Source: Henricia sp. BOLD:AAB3569 (Eukaryota > Echinodermata > Asteroidea > Spinulosida > Echinasteridae). Taken from it: a stretch of 64,000 bases of DNA. The position numbers and the translations under genes were made by a program. Positions 9,001-20,400 of the stretch are shown in pieces. The DNA lies in NCBI GenBank assembly GCA_037783545.1, contig JBBELK010000480.1:1373001-1437000 (forward strand). Reading direction: 5' to 3'. Position 1 is the first letter of the stretch; each line of letters begins with the position of its first letter. Below the pieces are notes generated by a model. It saw only the letters and a list, made by a program, of their open reading frames with translations, ran no database searches and was not told the DNA's origin.

Positions 9001-11664
9001 TCCATCCTTCAGAAGGAATGTAAAGCCGTTGGTCAAGTGTGTTGTGTAATGCACTTAAAAGATCCCAGAACACTCTTTCGTGAAGAGTAAGGGGATTCCC
9101 CGGTGTCTCTGGCCGTCAGCGATGTTTAGGTGGAAGACAATTAGCTTCATAAAACCCATTCTACTGTGCAGCGCCTGTGAACATATCCATATGGAATAGG
9201 CACTATATAAATGTAATCATTATAATCATATATTGATGTACAGTTTAAAAAGAGAAACTCAAATCATATTTTATCGGTCAGCAACATGTATGACCATTGA
9301 CCAGCCTCCGTAAGAGCGGCTGAGGCAGGGCGTGCCACTCTGCCCAAAGTCCATACCTGAGCTCCTGAGCTCCTGCACATCATGCGCTGTCCGAGTCTCG
9401 AGTCATTATCCTTGAGTCCGAGTCTCAAGTCATTAGCCTCGAGTCCGAGTCTCAAGTCATTAGCCTCGAGTCCGAGTCTCAAGTCATTAGCCTCGAGTCC
9501 GGGTCTCGAGTCATTAGCCTCGAGTCCGAGTCCGAGTCCAAGTCACGAGCCACTTTCTTCGAGTCCGAGTCACTTGTTCGCCACAATGAAACTGAATCTG
9601 CTATAGTTTTATGCACATAATAATGTGAAAGGTTGTTGTACCTGGTGGGGCAGTGTACATATTTGATTTTCCCAAAAAAATCCTTTATTATGCGCGCGAA
9701 TATATGTTTTCTTTTTTTGAAATATGTCACCATGTTAGAGTCAGAGTCATCATGGTCGAGTCCGAGTCTGAGTCATTTTCCAATGTGACTCAAGTCTAGT
9801 CCGAGTCAAGAAAATTTTGACTTGAGTCGAGTCCGAGTCAAGAAAATTGTGACTCGAGTCGGACTCTAGCACTACAACATTGGAGATGAGCAACCGTAAA
9901 TCACAGAATCACAGAAATGCTTTCTGTCAAAGTTGCTTCTGTGGTTTTCAATGCATAGTTTTACATCAAATTCCCTCCACAGCACATTTTCTTGAGGTGA
10001 CACGTCAAATTTACGCACATTTACACATGAAAAACGATCAGTGTTAAACCAGTGTGGAGTACCACATGGCCGAGCAGTATGGTGCATTGAACTCAAGAGC
10101 GTGTCTAATTCCACGGTCGTGGGTTCGATTCTTGGCCGCAACATGGTGCGTGTGCCCTTGGGGAATGCATTCTGTCATAAGTTGCCTCTCTCCACCCAGG
10201 AGTGAATGGGTTGCAGCCCCTGCAAGGGTTGCAGCCCCTGAGTGCTTGTGTCGGGCTGCCAGGGCTGCATACTCCCCAGGGAGTTGTGCCCAATGATTAG
10301 GGAAATAATGTTGCCTCTCTCCACCCAGGAGTAAATGGGTACCTGCAAGGGTTGCAGCCCCTGAGTGCTTGTGTCAGGCTGCCAGGGCTGCATACTCCCC
10401 AGGGAGTTGTGCCCAATGATTAGGGAAATAATGTTGCCTCTCTCCACCCAGGAGTAAATGGGTACCTGCAAGGGTTGCGCAACCCCCGAGTGCTTGTGTC
10501 AGGCTGCCAGGGCTGCATACTCTCCAGGGAGTTGTGCCCTATGACCAGGGTAATAATGTTGCCCTATGACCAGGGTAATAATGTTGCCTCTCTCCACCCA
10601 GGAGTAAATGGGTACCTGCACAGGTTGCAGCCTTTGAGTGCTTATGTCAGGCTACCAGGGCTGCATACTCCGCAGGGAGTTGTGCCCAATGACCAGAGTA
10701 ATGATATTGTAAAGCACCATGAGTATCCCACAGGATAGATATGTGCGCTATATAAGATGTCATCATTAACCAGTTTACTGTTGAACCTAAGTACTAGCGT
10801 TGGATTTGTTCAAGTTTTTAATACTTTTTGTTTTATTCTATTTCCAAGATTGAATTAACAGAGCGCGAGACTGATTTTCCGCCCACTGCTCCTGCTGGCG
10901 GTATCGGGGCAGCGTTACTGAATGCCCTCCAACAGAGAAGCAATGCCATTCATTCAGGTTGGTCTCCATACAGATAATAGAGGGGTGCCGCAAGCGCACG
11001 GATACGGATAGCGCGAAGGATACGTCACAGGTTGTGACATCATACACGTTACACTATCCGCTACGCATTTGCATGGCAAGGATATCGAGCTCGCTATGCG
11101 TAAGCACTGAATGTGTAGTGAAATTTCAGATTTCTAGTATTTTTACTTATTTTTCGTTGCGTTTACGTAGCCAGGTTGAAAGGGGTGTGAATTATGAATG
11201 TCTACGAACTTTTTGTGCATTTCAAAGCTTTGGATTAAAAGTAAAATTAGTACATTAGTATCAAAGCCGTGTTGTGCAGGGTGGTTTTTCCGCTGCCTTT
11301 TAGCTTACACGCTGTAGTTTTGCAAAACTACAAATGACGGTTACGGATAGCTAAACGTATGCGTACACGTATCCGCCGGCTTGCGAAACCTCCCTATTAA
11401 CCCACTAGAGACCATAGATGTGCATGTGTACTTAGCTAAATGCCCTGCAGAATTCATACCATGATGTAATGGGTATTAAAGCATAGTTCTGGACCTCAAA
11501 TTGTCTGTTTTTTTCCAAGTCTTTTTTGGTTTGTTTTACCGTACTTTTTCAATGATTTCAGCTCAATATACCTTGTTTGTTTCTGGTTTTTTTCTAATCC
11601 AGAGGACAGTGACGATGACGAGGAGGAGGATGATGATTTTGATGATGACGATGAATGGGATTAA
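6008..11664 (+). CDS. WASL: neural Wiskott-Aldrich syndrome protein (N-WASP), 3' part
   Basis: Autoinhibited activator of the Arp2/3 complex, linking Cdc42 and PIP2 signals to branched actin assembly. Exons read: 6008(or 6031)-6143, 7302-7344, 7960-8110, 8454-8944, 10849-10957, 11603-11664; all introns are GT-AG and the phases agree. In order: a lysine-rich basic segment, KADIGTPSDFTHVSHVGWD (the CRIB/GBD start), an autoinhibitory helix region in exon 3, a long polyproline region, and two WH2 motifs (GLLDDIHKGMSLKRV, ALLDQIRGGMALKK). These are followed by the central helix (ALQQRSNAIHSG) and an acidic tail ending in D-E-W-D. Two WH2 motifs fit N-WASP; vertebrate WASP has one. The WH1 exons are not found, so the gene must extend left, beyond the window or through the unassigned first 6 kb. 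The 5' boundary of the first exon is uncertain because two acceptors fit. Confidence 0.93.
6242..6640. repeat. GC-rich palindromic repeat in WASL intron
   Basis: Several copies of CCCATTGGACT and of CGGAAGTTACCGCGAC-like blocks occur in both orientations. They include a tight hairpin at about 6566-6632 (CCATTGGACTAAATTTTG ... CAAAATTAGTCCAATGG). Probably a decayed MITE. Confidence 0.5.
6890..7210. mobile_element. MITE family L (GATTTCACAAA ends)
   Basis: Contains GATCGATTTCACAAAAGTT, CAAGTAACAGGTCTCGCCAG and CTAAGACRCGTCTTAG-type blocks. The same blocks occur as the reverse complement at 59918-60200. Both lie in introns of single-copy genes. The open frame on the minus strand at 7156-7374 is a shadow. 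Confidence 0.7.
7448..7872. repeat. family P start plus a copy related to the 13.4-kb foldback
   Basis: Begins with AGGGGCGAATCCAGGGGGG and a C-rich low-complexity run. It continues as sequence clearly related to 13500-13884: GCGGATGCCAAGTC, TCTTGGACAAAACT, GAAACTCACTCA and TTCAAGATYAAAAGTAGGA are shared. The two long + strand frames and the minus frame here are shadows. Confidence 0.6.
8960..9225 (+). mobile_element. SINE body without tRNA head, family with GCAAGGCACTT
   Basis: Starts 15 bp after the donor of WASL exon 4. Motifs in order: TGTGCCCTTGAGCAAGGCAC, AATGTAAAGCCGTTGGTC, ATGCACTTAAAAGATCCCAG, GGGGATTCCCCGGTGTCTC and the tail GGCACTATATAAATG. A minus-strand relative with the same order of motifs is at 36960-37165, where the tRNA-like head is retained. 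The tail is typical of several deuterostome tRNA-derived SINEs. Confidence 0.75.
9370..9870. repeat. TCGAGTCCGAG repeat block
   Basis: Two clusters (9383-9570 and 9735-9870) of GAGTCCGAGTC, CTCGAGTC and CAAGTCATTAGCCTCGAG. They flank 9571-9734, which contains CCTGGTGGGGCAGTGTACAT. The same block, inverted, makes up 33740-34195 with the same kind of centre (ATGTACACTGCTCCACCAGG). Frames such as the serine-rich one at 9382-9606 are artefacts of the repeat. Confidence 0.8.
10050..10745 (+). mobile_element. tRNA-derived SINE with amplified internal segment
   Basis: The head at 10063-10141 has a class-II (Leu/Ser-like) tRNA form: ATGGCCGAGCAGTATGGTGC (A box), a long extra region, then GTGGGTTCGATTC (B box). 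A segment of about 122 bp (TTGCCTCTCTCCACCCAGGA ... TGCCCAATGATTAGGG) then occurs about four times between 10180 and 10690. The tail is GTGCGCTATATAAGATG. Relatives: 53106-53290 (+), 63015-63135 (-), 36960-37165 (-). Confidence 0.8.
10976..11399. mobile_element. MITE immediately after WASL exon 5
   Basis: Imperfect inverted ends: AGAGGGGTGCCGCAAGCG at the left, GGCTTGCGAAACCTCCCTA at the right. Subterminal GGATACGGATAGC occurs in both orientations. It starts only 19 bp after the exon 5 donor. Non-coding. Confidence 0.55.
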
Positions 11665-11949
11665 ATTAGACAAAAATAGCTGTAAGGAGCCGTCCAATGA
11701 GCAAGTTCAATTAACGACGAGAGGTAACCATTGGTCAAACGTCATCCTGGCAACACACATTAACGCGCAAGTGCCTTTGGTTAGTCAACTGGTTCCAGGC
11801 AAAATGCTGCATCAACTGATTGCCTGATGGGTACCACTGACCAGCGTGACCGTGCCCTGTGGGCTGGTTCCAAATGGTCGACCAGACATGACTAACCATT
11901 GTTGACTAGACTGCGTTCGGTTTGAACTGTAGTTAACTATATTCGTTAA
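11665..11949 (+). other. WASL 3' UTR (proximal part)
   Basis: Sequence directly after the TAA at 11662-11664. No further coding. Candidate polyadenylation signals are AATAAA at 12264-12269 and at 14469-14474; I cannot choose between them without transcripts. Confidence 0.4.
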
Positions 11950-12206
11950 TCGAACTTGCTCAAAGTTGTCAACATTTTCAAAATTCTACAGAGGGTAGTA
12001 TTTTCAAGATCCCCTCCCTCCCCCAGAAATACTACTTACAACATTTTTCTGTCGCTACCGTGAAATATGAAATACATGTATCAATATTTTACAGTGCATG
12101 TAAAGTCCTATGTGGCCCTCTCCACCTATCCCCCCTCCCCCTCCCCCCTCCCCCCTTACGCTTTGTAGAACCGTAAAAATGTTGACAACTCTGGACGGCC
12201 CTTAAT
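11950..12206. mobile_element. MITE family B
   Basis: The left end CAAAGTTGTCAACATTTTC and the right end AAAATGTTGACAACTCTGG, followed by ACGGCCCTT, are inverted repeats. A C-rich stretch (about 12120-12158) lies inside. Same family as 3265-3944 and 35916-36082. Confidence 0.7.
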
Positions 12207-12374
12207 ATACAAAGTGTTAAACAGAAATTGAGCCATTATACGGGAGGTTTGAATAAGAAATTAAATAAAACCGGCCCCAACATGGCCGTCTGTGCAAAGG
12301 GTCTATTGCAACTTAGCTAATTAAAATGTGTATAAAGTGAGTTTTTGCATTTGTTACGGTTGAAAAGTTAGTAT

Positions 12375-13010
12375 TGTAAATAGCTAAAGTTACCTTAGCC
12401 CTAACTTTATCATGTGGTTATCATGAGGGAGATAGTCAACATGGACCCGACATTTCAACAAATTGAAATCCAGGCATAACCACTACGCAGGTCCTTTAGG
12501 GAAATAACAAGCCACGATGAAGATTCAGCGTACAATTGTAGTGAAAAGTGACAACCCATCAAGTAGTCTATCCGGCCGTGTACAATGTGCGGTCGATTAC
12601 CAGGCTACCATTGCACAGACTGGTGTGCACTTGTAAACCCGTCCGACCAACCAACTAAAGCGACTGAAGTGACTAAAGTCTGTGCACTGGTAGCCTGGTA
12701 ATTGACCGCACATTGTACATGGATAGACTGTATACAAATCACGCGTCGTGATCGGCCAGAAAACGTGATGGGTTGTCCCTTTTCACTGCAATTGTAGGCT
12801 GAATCTTCATTGTGGCTTGTTATTTCCCTCAAGGACCTGCGTAGTGGTTATGCCTGACAAGGTTTGGGCGAGTCCCAGGGGGAATTAGTTTGTCACGGGG
12901 AGAAAATGATTTCAATATTTTGAGAAGTCGGGTCCATATTTTCCTTAGCCCTATACAAATAACCACATTATAAAGTTAGGGCTGAGGTAACCTTAGCTAT
13001 ATTGTAAAGA
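12375..13010. mobile_element. foldback/MITE with arms of about 280 bp
   Basis: The arms match over nearly their full length. Examples are ACCTTAGCCCTAACTTTAT against ATAAAGTTAGGGCTGAGGT, GGGAAATAACAAGCCAC against GTGGCTTGTTATTTCCC, and TACCAGGCTACCA against TGGTAGCCTGGTA. The loop is short (about 12620-12670). The minus-strand frame at 12605-12832 is a shadow. Confidence 0.8.
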
Positions 13011-13361
13011 ACTATAAAAACATATATTATAAAAACATAATCAAAATGTAAGTTGACACTTTTATATTTTCTTCTTGTCTCAGAGGTCCTTTGTATCTTT
13101 TGCAATTTTTTTTTTTAAAGAATTCCTGGAAAAATAGCACTAAAAATCTGAAGAAGAATATTAGTAAACTATGGCCTGCAGAAAATCTACCTACATAGAT
13201 GCAGGAAGTATTTCTGTGTTAAGTGAAAGTTAAAAACTGAGCATGCTTACTTATTTTTAAAAACCACCTTTAGTTGTTAATTTCTAAGAGAAAAATACCA
13301 TTTGGGGCAGGGGAAAAGTTATTGTGTTTGCAATCATTTACTACTACGTGTCAAAAAATCC

Positions 13362-13884
13362 TGTCCTACTTTTAATCTTGAATAACCTTGTCATTTTCCA
13401 ACAGATTTAAACAAAAATTGTACATCATGTAAACAAGACCTGACAAATTTTACTGAGTGAGTTTCATCAGTTTTGTCTAAGAGGGTGAGATTTAATGGCC
13501 ATACGAAAATAAACCTAAATTTCAGAATTTGCCACTTTCGACTTGGCATCCGCCATTTTCAAGTAAACTGTCCAAGGTCCCAGGTCCCTAATGAAATGCT
13601 CGAAGCGATCGAGATGGTTTGCAATAACATTTGGAGTGATCCTGCCTTTCTTCATAAGCTTTCGGCTGCAGCACACATTCCACCACCATGTACTGACATT
13701 GAAGGAGGCGAAGTCGAAAGTGGCGAATTCTGAAATTGACCTTTTTTTCGTATGGCCATTAAATATCACCCTCTTGGACAAAACTGATGAAACTCACTCA
13801 GTTAAATATGTCAGGTCTTGTTTACATTTTTGGTTTAAATCTGTTAGAAAATGACAAGGTTATTCAAGATTAAAAGTAGGACAG
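13362..13884. mobile_element. foldback/MITE with arms of about 230 bp
   Basis: The ends GTCCTACTTTTAATCTTGAA and TTCAAGATTAAAAGTAGGAC are perfect complements. Inside, CAAGACCTGACA pairs with TGTCAGGTCTTG, and GGCCATACGAAAATAAACC with its complement. Overlapping frames on both strands are mirror images of each other and are not genes. Related to 7550-7872. Confidence 0.8.
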
Positions 13885-15274
13885 TTTTTTTTGTTTTTAC
13901 ACAAAGTAACATTTTGGGGTCAATGCAAATGATACAATGGGACTATAACCAGTAAATGCAGGGATTATTTCAAACATTGCTGTCCAAAGGCGCTGGTTTA
14001 TTTTTAGTTGAAGCATGGAGGAAGGAAAACAACTGAACTCATTACCCATGCATAGTAAAGTATTGTTATGTCGATACACCGTCATTGTACACCCCAATGT
14101 TGCTTAGTTATAAACCGTTTTGCCCATTTCCCTCGTCAATTACTGCGAGTGTAGACGTTAAAAGAAGTAACAATTAAGTGAGTTTCCCCTAAACATGTGA
14201 TGCGGCAATCTTGGCGTGTTTAAACGTCCTCCAGTGTCAAGTGGTTAACTCAATTTTTGTCTGAGGTCATCATAATGAAATGAAAAATCAACTTTTTTTA
14301 GAAAGTGTGTAGTCAATTCCTCTTGGCCTCTAAATAATTTGTGTTTAAATATTTAGTAGAAGTTTAACTGCATGAGATATTAAACAGAAATATTAGTTAT
14401 TTTTGATGAGCTAAAAGAGAAGTAAAAATATACAGATTATGTTTGTCATATATTGATGGTCTTTCTTCAATAAAAAGTTTGGGTTAAATTGTCTTGTTTG
14501 TCAAGATTATTCCATTGTTTTCGTGGTTACTGCTCTAATTACATGGCAAAGGTGCTTTTGCAGTCTTTTCAAAGTAGAAGAAATAACTTTAACTTGCTCT
14601 AAGAAATATTTTCTGTTTTTACAATTCATGTAAATGTATGCGGCAGAGAAACACTCCATCCGCCTCCCCTCCAACTCCCTGGCCCCACCCCTTCCCTTAA
14701 AAAAGTCTGGACACGTAAGAATGTTTTGTTTTATATTGGGGTCCGTCATCAGACTACCTATTCAGCTTTGGACAAAGCCAACCTCGTTTTCATGTAAGCG
14801 ATTCCGCAGTTTTTCTTGTACACTTGATAACTACCACGATGTATGCGACTGAAACCCTGGGGATGAGTGAGTGAACCGCCATTAACACAATCGAGCTCGC
14901 TGGTTCGTCAAAGAGTTCTTCATCTTTCAGCCAATTATCTTGCCGATAATCACCGCTGGTGTATTCTGCATCAATCGGTAAATGCTCGAAACAGTCCAAT
15001 GATGATTGATGATCCTTTTTGGCTCGTCTTTTGATGTTTTTAAATTACAAATTAATTTGGAACAGTTGTCATTTTTCCGCGGGTCATTTCGCTTTTTTCT
15101 CATGCATCAGGCATTGTCAGGAGCCAATTTCATGGCGCTGTTTTAGCACAGAATTTCCTTGCTTTATTTTGCAAAACTGGGTTGCCAGCCAATATGAATA
15201 TGATATATCGTATGTGATGTGTATAGCCTATAGGCCTATTTACTAAGTAATATTTTGCTACTGTTCTTAAAAAT
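13885..15274. other. intergenic; no gene seen
   Basis: AT-rich. The only recognisable piece is at 15115-15185, a fragment of family M (CAATTTCATGGCGCTG, TTTTGCAAAAC). Nothing else is supported. Confidence 0.4.
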
Positions 15275-15870
15275 ACAATTTAATTTGACCGTTTGCCAAC
15301 TTGACTTGAACCAACTCGACCGTTGTACCAACTCGACCATGCATTATAATTGTACCAGCTCGACCGTTGTACCAGCTCGACGGTTGTACCAGCTCGACCA
15401 TTGTACCAGCTCGACCGTTGAACTAACTCGTCCATTGACCAACTCGACTTAAAAGTCGAGTCAACTCGACCATTTGCCAACTCGACTCGTACCAACTTGA
15501 CCGTTTGCCAACTCATCTCGTACAAAGTCCACCGTTTAATACCCGTTTCTAATTTTTCTGATCTTTGTGCCAAGCGAAAAATCCACTACGTTTTATCAGT
15601 CAGGAAAGAAAAAGAAACAAACAGAAACACTTATTGCACACCGCGGTAAAAGCTTTATCTTCACGCGAATCTCTGGCGTGAAAAATCACGCAAAAGCGAA
15701 ATGTTTGCACCGCAAATTTGCAGAAAGTTCTTTCTCGATGGTTTAATGAGTTTCAGCTTGTGGAATGATTCACATTTCGCCATTTTGACTTGAGCAAAAC
15801 GAGTTTGACTTTTCCAGTTTTTCGAGTTGGCAAACAGTCGAGTTGACCTGCACCCGTCTCAAGGCTGAGC
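15275..15870. repeat. foldback with arms of CTCGAC short tandem repeats
   Basis: The left arm (15288-15535) is a tandem repeat of about 17 bp, TTGTACCAGCTCGACCG, with variants that include GTTTGCCAACTCGAC. The right arm (15775-15860) has the complementary CGAGTTTGAC, CGAGTTGGCAAAC and GTCGAGTTGAC. The architecture matches 43025-43775. Frames across the left arm on both strands are artefacts. Confidence 0.65.
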
Positions 15871-15969
15871 TGTGCGTGGCGACGCAACAGACTAAATCCA
15901 CAGCACCGTCCTCTTTCCGTAAAATTCCAATGTTGGTATCATTTTTGAAAGAATAATTTGATTGGGCCT

Positions 15970-16566
15970 AATTAGTTGATCATGGCTTCACACCTTGTGT
16001 ACAAAACACATGAGGTTTTCCCCACTTTAGACTGGCTGAACAAATTCCAAGTGTTTTCTGAGAAAATCTTAAATTTTTTGGTGGCTTACCCACTCTTATT
16101 CAGGCTGTTAGGTTTTTATGTCAAATCTCATCTGCACTTGCACGCTTGCTGATGCTTGATAAACCTAAAGCCGCTTTTCCATACGAGCGTTTTTAGTCTG
16201 TTTTGCGTTTGCATCCTGCGCACTGCTGTGCTGCTGAAGTATAAATAGGGAACGCACGCACGGACTGAAAACATACACGAAAAGGCGTGCACCTTAAGTC
16301 GTCAATGATCAACTTCTTACCGTCAATTTGGGTGTTGGTAAAACGCAGTCATACAAACGTGTGCGTGTCCCATCGTTCCGTTTCACCGGCCGTTCCATTC
16401 CACCGTTCCACCATAGGGGGTTTTGAGTCAAGTCGGACCCAAACCTATTCAGATTTATTTTTTCAAAATTTATGTTTGGGAAAAATTATAAATTTTCTTC
16501 AGAAAACAATTTGTTCAGCCAGCCTCACATGCTTTGCACACAAGGTCTACAGCCATGATCAACTAC
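15970..16566. mobile_element. foldback element with arms of about 110 bp
   Basis: The left end TAGTTGATCATGGCTTCACA and right end TACAGCCATGATCAACTA are inverted, as are GGCTGAACAAATT and CAATTTGTTCAGCC. The interior (16165-16420) holds other sequence, including TATAAATA at 16242-16249, and may itself be an insertion. Confidence 0.65.
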
Positions 16567-16619
16567 TCATGTCTCACTTCTTTCCTATCGTGCATAGCTA
16601 ACCCATTCCTCTCATTTTT

Positions 16620-16995
16620 TTGGCAATTGGTATTTTGCGGAACTTGCGGAACTTTGCAGAACCTTGCCAAAACAGCAAACAAAAATATTGTTACCAACAA
16701 AATACACAGTAAAACAAGAATACATCTTATCTACCAATGTGTCAATATGAAGCATACAAAATTACAATATCGCAAGGCAAACTCAAGAATCGGGCGCTTC
16801 ATATTTTGGCTATTCAAGGTTACGGAACACTTTCTCCCGGGTGGAAAATATAACTTTTCACCCAGGATGCAGGAGACAGAGTTCCGCAGTCTTGATGAAT
16901 AGCCCCTAGTTCGCACACATTTTTATGAGGCCTTGCAGCGGCAATGGGACCCCTTGCTTTATGTATTCTGAGAGTTCCGCAGAGTTCTGCAGCTC
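16620..16995. repeat. inverted repeat of GCGGAACT blocks
   Basis: GCGGAACTTGCGGAACTTTGCAG at the left faces AGTTCCGCAGAGTTCTGC at the right, with AGTTCCGCAG also at 16881. A decayed palindromic element; the frames here are shadows. Confidence 0.45.
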
Positions 16996-17010
16996 CGCAA
17001 ATTACCCACA

Positions 17011-17381
17011 CAGTGTTCTCTACTACCGGTTTTCATCAGAAGTACTATTAGCGCCCGGACAAAAAATTGCCGCCCGGACAAAGAACTTGGCCGTCCGAAC
17101 AAAAATAATCCATTTTCCCCTCTAAAACACTTCGAAAGTACAGCCAAGTCATTCCAAAATTAGGTGTAAAGTCACCAAACATGATTCGCTAGCCACTGGT
17201 GTCATTATCGTTCACTTACCACGCATATCTGTCGCAGTGGCGACCCAATCAGTGGTCGATACAGCCATGGCAGTTGCATGCATTCATTTTAAACAGCGCC
17301 CTCATGCGATGAATACTAATTTGCCGTGTGAGGGCGCTGCTCAGTGCACCCGGACAAAATTTTTAGTAGTGGAGAACACTG
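17011..17381. mobile_element. MITE with CAGTGTTCTC termini
   Basis: CAGTGTTCTCTACTA at the left and TAGTAGTGGAGAACACTG at the right are inverted. Inner GGGCGC and CCGGACAAAA blocks are also mirrored. A CCACA flank on both sides may be the target duplication. It lies just upstream of the first coding exon of NF-YB. Confidence 0.7.
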
Positions 17382-17432
17382 CCACACACCATTTGTTTGT
17401 TCTCTCCACAGATTGAATAGCCTCTACATGTT

Positions 17433-20400
17433 ATGGATGTTACAGAGAGTGCATCAGATAGTCCTCAAGTCCTGACAATGGCAGGCGATTATGGTAGCCT
17501 TACTACTTCCCTTTACACAACTGAAGGTAAACTTGTGCTAGAAAGGCATGATCCAATATATTGTTTACTGTGCAAAGTCTGCCAGAAATTCGCTTTACCA
17601 TAGTATTTGAAATTTCTAGTAGTAGAAATGTGGACAGATCGATATCCATGAGTTTGGAAAATCTGGATGTAGTGAAAAACAACTTGGCTCCACCGGGATT
17701 TGAACCGCGGACCTACAGCTTAATGTACAGATGCCCTACCAATTGAGCTATGAAGCCAACTGGTGGTCTCGAACCACAGTATTGCAGTTGTTTTTAACTG
17801 ACTGGGAATGGCTATCACTTGAGCTTAACAAACCCTACAGAGAGATGACACCCCTTCCAGAATTTTCTAGCGTTAAGAATTGAAAAGTTGACAAAAAAAT
17901 AGCATTCTTCCTTAAAATTACTTGTTAAACATCAATAGACCGATCCAGTAAGCTCCGCCCATTTTGGAATTGACCAATCACAGCCTCAGGTTGAGGTAAC
18001 CAAAAAGTGGATCTCCATTTTGGTTACCTGAGTCCTCAAAATTTTGTGCAAAGAGCTACGGCGAAATGCATATATATTTTGTTCTATTCTGAAGCTTTTC
18101 AATATGTGGCATTTTTGTCTTTTTGCAATGAAATGTTTATTATTGTTGTTAATTGTTTGCAGATGATACCTTAACAGGAGGCACAGAGGAAGAGATCGGA
18201 GGAGATGACAAGGGTGCTTCGCCCCTTAGAGAGCAAGACAGGTTCCTGCCTATTGCTAACGTCAGCCGCATTATGAAGAATAGTGTTCCTAAAACAGGCA
18301 AGGTATGAGCTTAAAGGCCCTGTAGATGATCTGTTTTTGAGCGATTCTGCGAATAAAACAATTATAAATCAAAAGAAAGACCTGAACAAACTTATCCCAA
18401 GAAAGCTTTGTCAAATATACCACGTTAAAAAAAAAAATGAAAATCCATATGCGTTTTCCCAGTCTTGGCGGGGTGTTTCAAATATTCGTTCTTAGTTGAT
18501 CAGGTACTATGTGGCTTGCGTCATGCACTCTGTGGCGCACATCATATACCGTAATTTTCGGAATATAAGCCGCGGCTTATACGTTGATTTTGCCAAAAAA
18601 AAGGTTCCCGGCGGCTTATAAACCGGGCGGCTTATACGCCGAGCTCTAAAGATAAAAATCATGATATGCTCATATACATTGTGTAATGTAGTTAAATAGT
18701 TCTATCAATCTTTTACGGGAATTTGTTATTGTCAAAAAACGATGTTGAAGGCCGTCGCACGCGCACGAAAAGGGGTGCAATTTTTCCAGGTGCAGAGAGT
18801 GTACCGATCTTCGTTGGTGACCCATACATCGATGTGACACAGCACAATTAGCGCAGGCAACCAGTTCGCCATCGGACCATGCCATCGGTCGTGAGTACTC
18901 GTCCAACGCCAAACAAATCGTTTGGTGCGTCTGTTCCTTCCGTGTTTTCTTAAATTCTTTACTTTTAGTTGGCGTTATTTTAAAATCCAAAGAGTTCTGT
19001 GTTTGTCATTGTCTGTGGAAATGTGTGTTTTAGATGGAAAATCATTACAAGTAATTTTAATTAACGATGTTTTTCCAACGATGTACAGTCACTTTGCCCA
19101 TGGAGGAAGCCTCCATGCTTTACCCAACTTGAGCCCCTTCGCCCAAAAGCCATTTCGCCCAAGCGGCATACGTTTACGTACGTCCGCAGGCGCAGGCAGG
19201 CAAACGGTCCCCTATTTTAATAAGCCTTTTCGGTATCTCGCGCGCGGTGGCGAGGTCAAAGGTAAATTCGGAACACGTGGCGCCATAGTTCATTCACCGC
19301 CATTGGAGGTGAATGAACTATAGCGACGTCGTGCACAAAAATATGGGGCGGACGCAAATGCGAGAAATCATCGGGAATACCGGTACCAAGCAAAAGACGA
19401 TAGATCTATGTAGCATTCCGCTGAATTACAAATATTAATATCAATCACCCAATCCCAATGAAGCCCCTTTTATGTCAGTTGCAATGTTCTTTTTCAAGTA
19501 ATTTTGAATGATGTATAGTTAATCAACATAAAATGATCTATTGAGATAACCGAATTCGGAAAACAAGAAGGCATAGCGTTTGCACAGCCTTGGTATACTC
19601 CGCTCAAGACGCCCATTGATGATGACCATCGGCTTCAGTTTTTTGCCGCTGGCCGTGCAGGCAAGGACCACCGTGAAGCTGGTTTTCTTATTTATAAACT
19701 CTTTTTGCAAAAATGGAGAGGCCCCGGAACCGTCCAATTATTGATGTTGCAGCCTCGGTCTAAACCCCCGTCCATCTGGTCCAGTACAATGTCTTAATTC
19801 TTTGTCAGTGTCATGTCCTTTGCGTTTTTAGTTTAATCGTGATGGACCCAAACGCATGACAAATGCAATGTAGTGGCAGTACAATACGGAAGCAATCAAA
19901 CATAAAACGTTTGGCATATTTTATTTTGGCCGGTGAGATCAAAATCGCCGAGTCACCATGTGCATTGAAAATAGCCAATCGCGGTGCGCGTAATGGAGAG
20001 ACTTGGCCGGCTATTATCGTACATAGCATATGCGTCGGGCCCGGGCGAAAGCAGTGTACAATTTGTACACGTGGGCTGCGTTCCACTCATGCGAACGTTG
20101 GCAACGTTCGCCTCTGGTTGTGCTCTTTTATCTTGTGCATGCGTACAAGCTGGGAATGTTGTTGGCGAACGTTGCAAACGTTTAACAATGTGCGCGTATT
20201 TGGAACGAAGCCCTGCTTTCACTTACCGTGTTTGTGTATGGCCTGTCGGCCTGGTGCACTGCCGTGTGGCCGCCGTCGGAGAATCCAGCGAATATCTTGA
20301 TGGCTTGCGGCCTTCGATCGTCATCGATGGTATCTAATATACTCTCCTTTATTTTTTGGAGATTTCTTATTATGCACATTCCAAGGCATTTTTAAAATAT

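Noticed and set aside
12605..13854. Several frames present in mirror image on both strands
   Set aside because: They lie in the arms of two long palindromes, which automatically produce matching frames.
17686..17757. Possible tRNA gene on the minus strand (and its sister at 48805-48876)
   Set aside because: Box A, box B and acceptor pairing are good. However, the position before the anticodon is not T, one copy has a broken anticodon stem, the T stems pair poorly, and both copies share long flanks, so they are dispersed tRNA-derived repeats.
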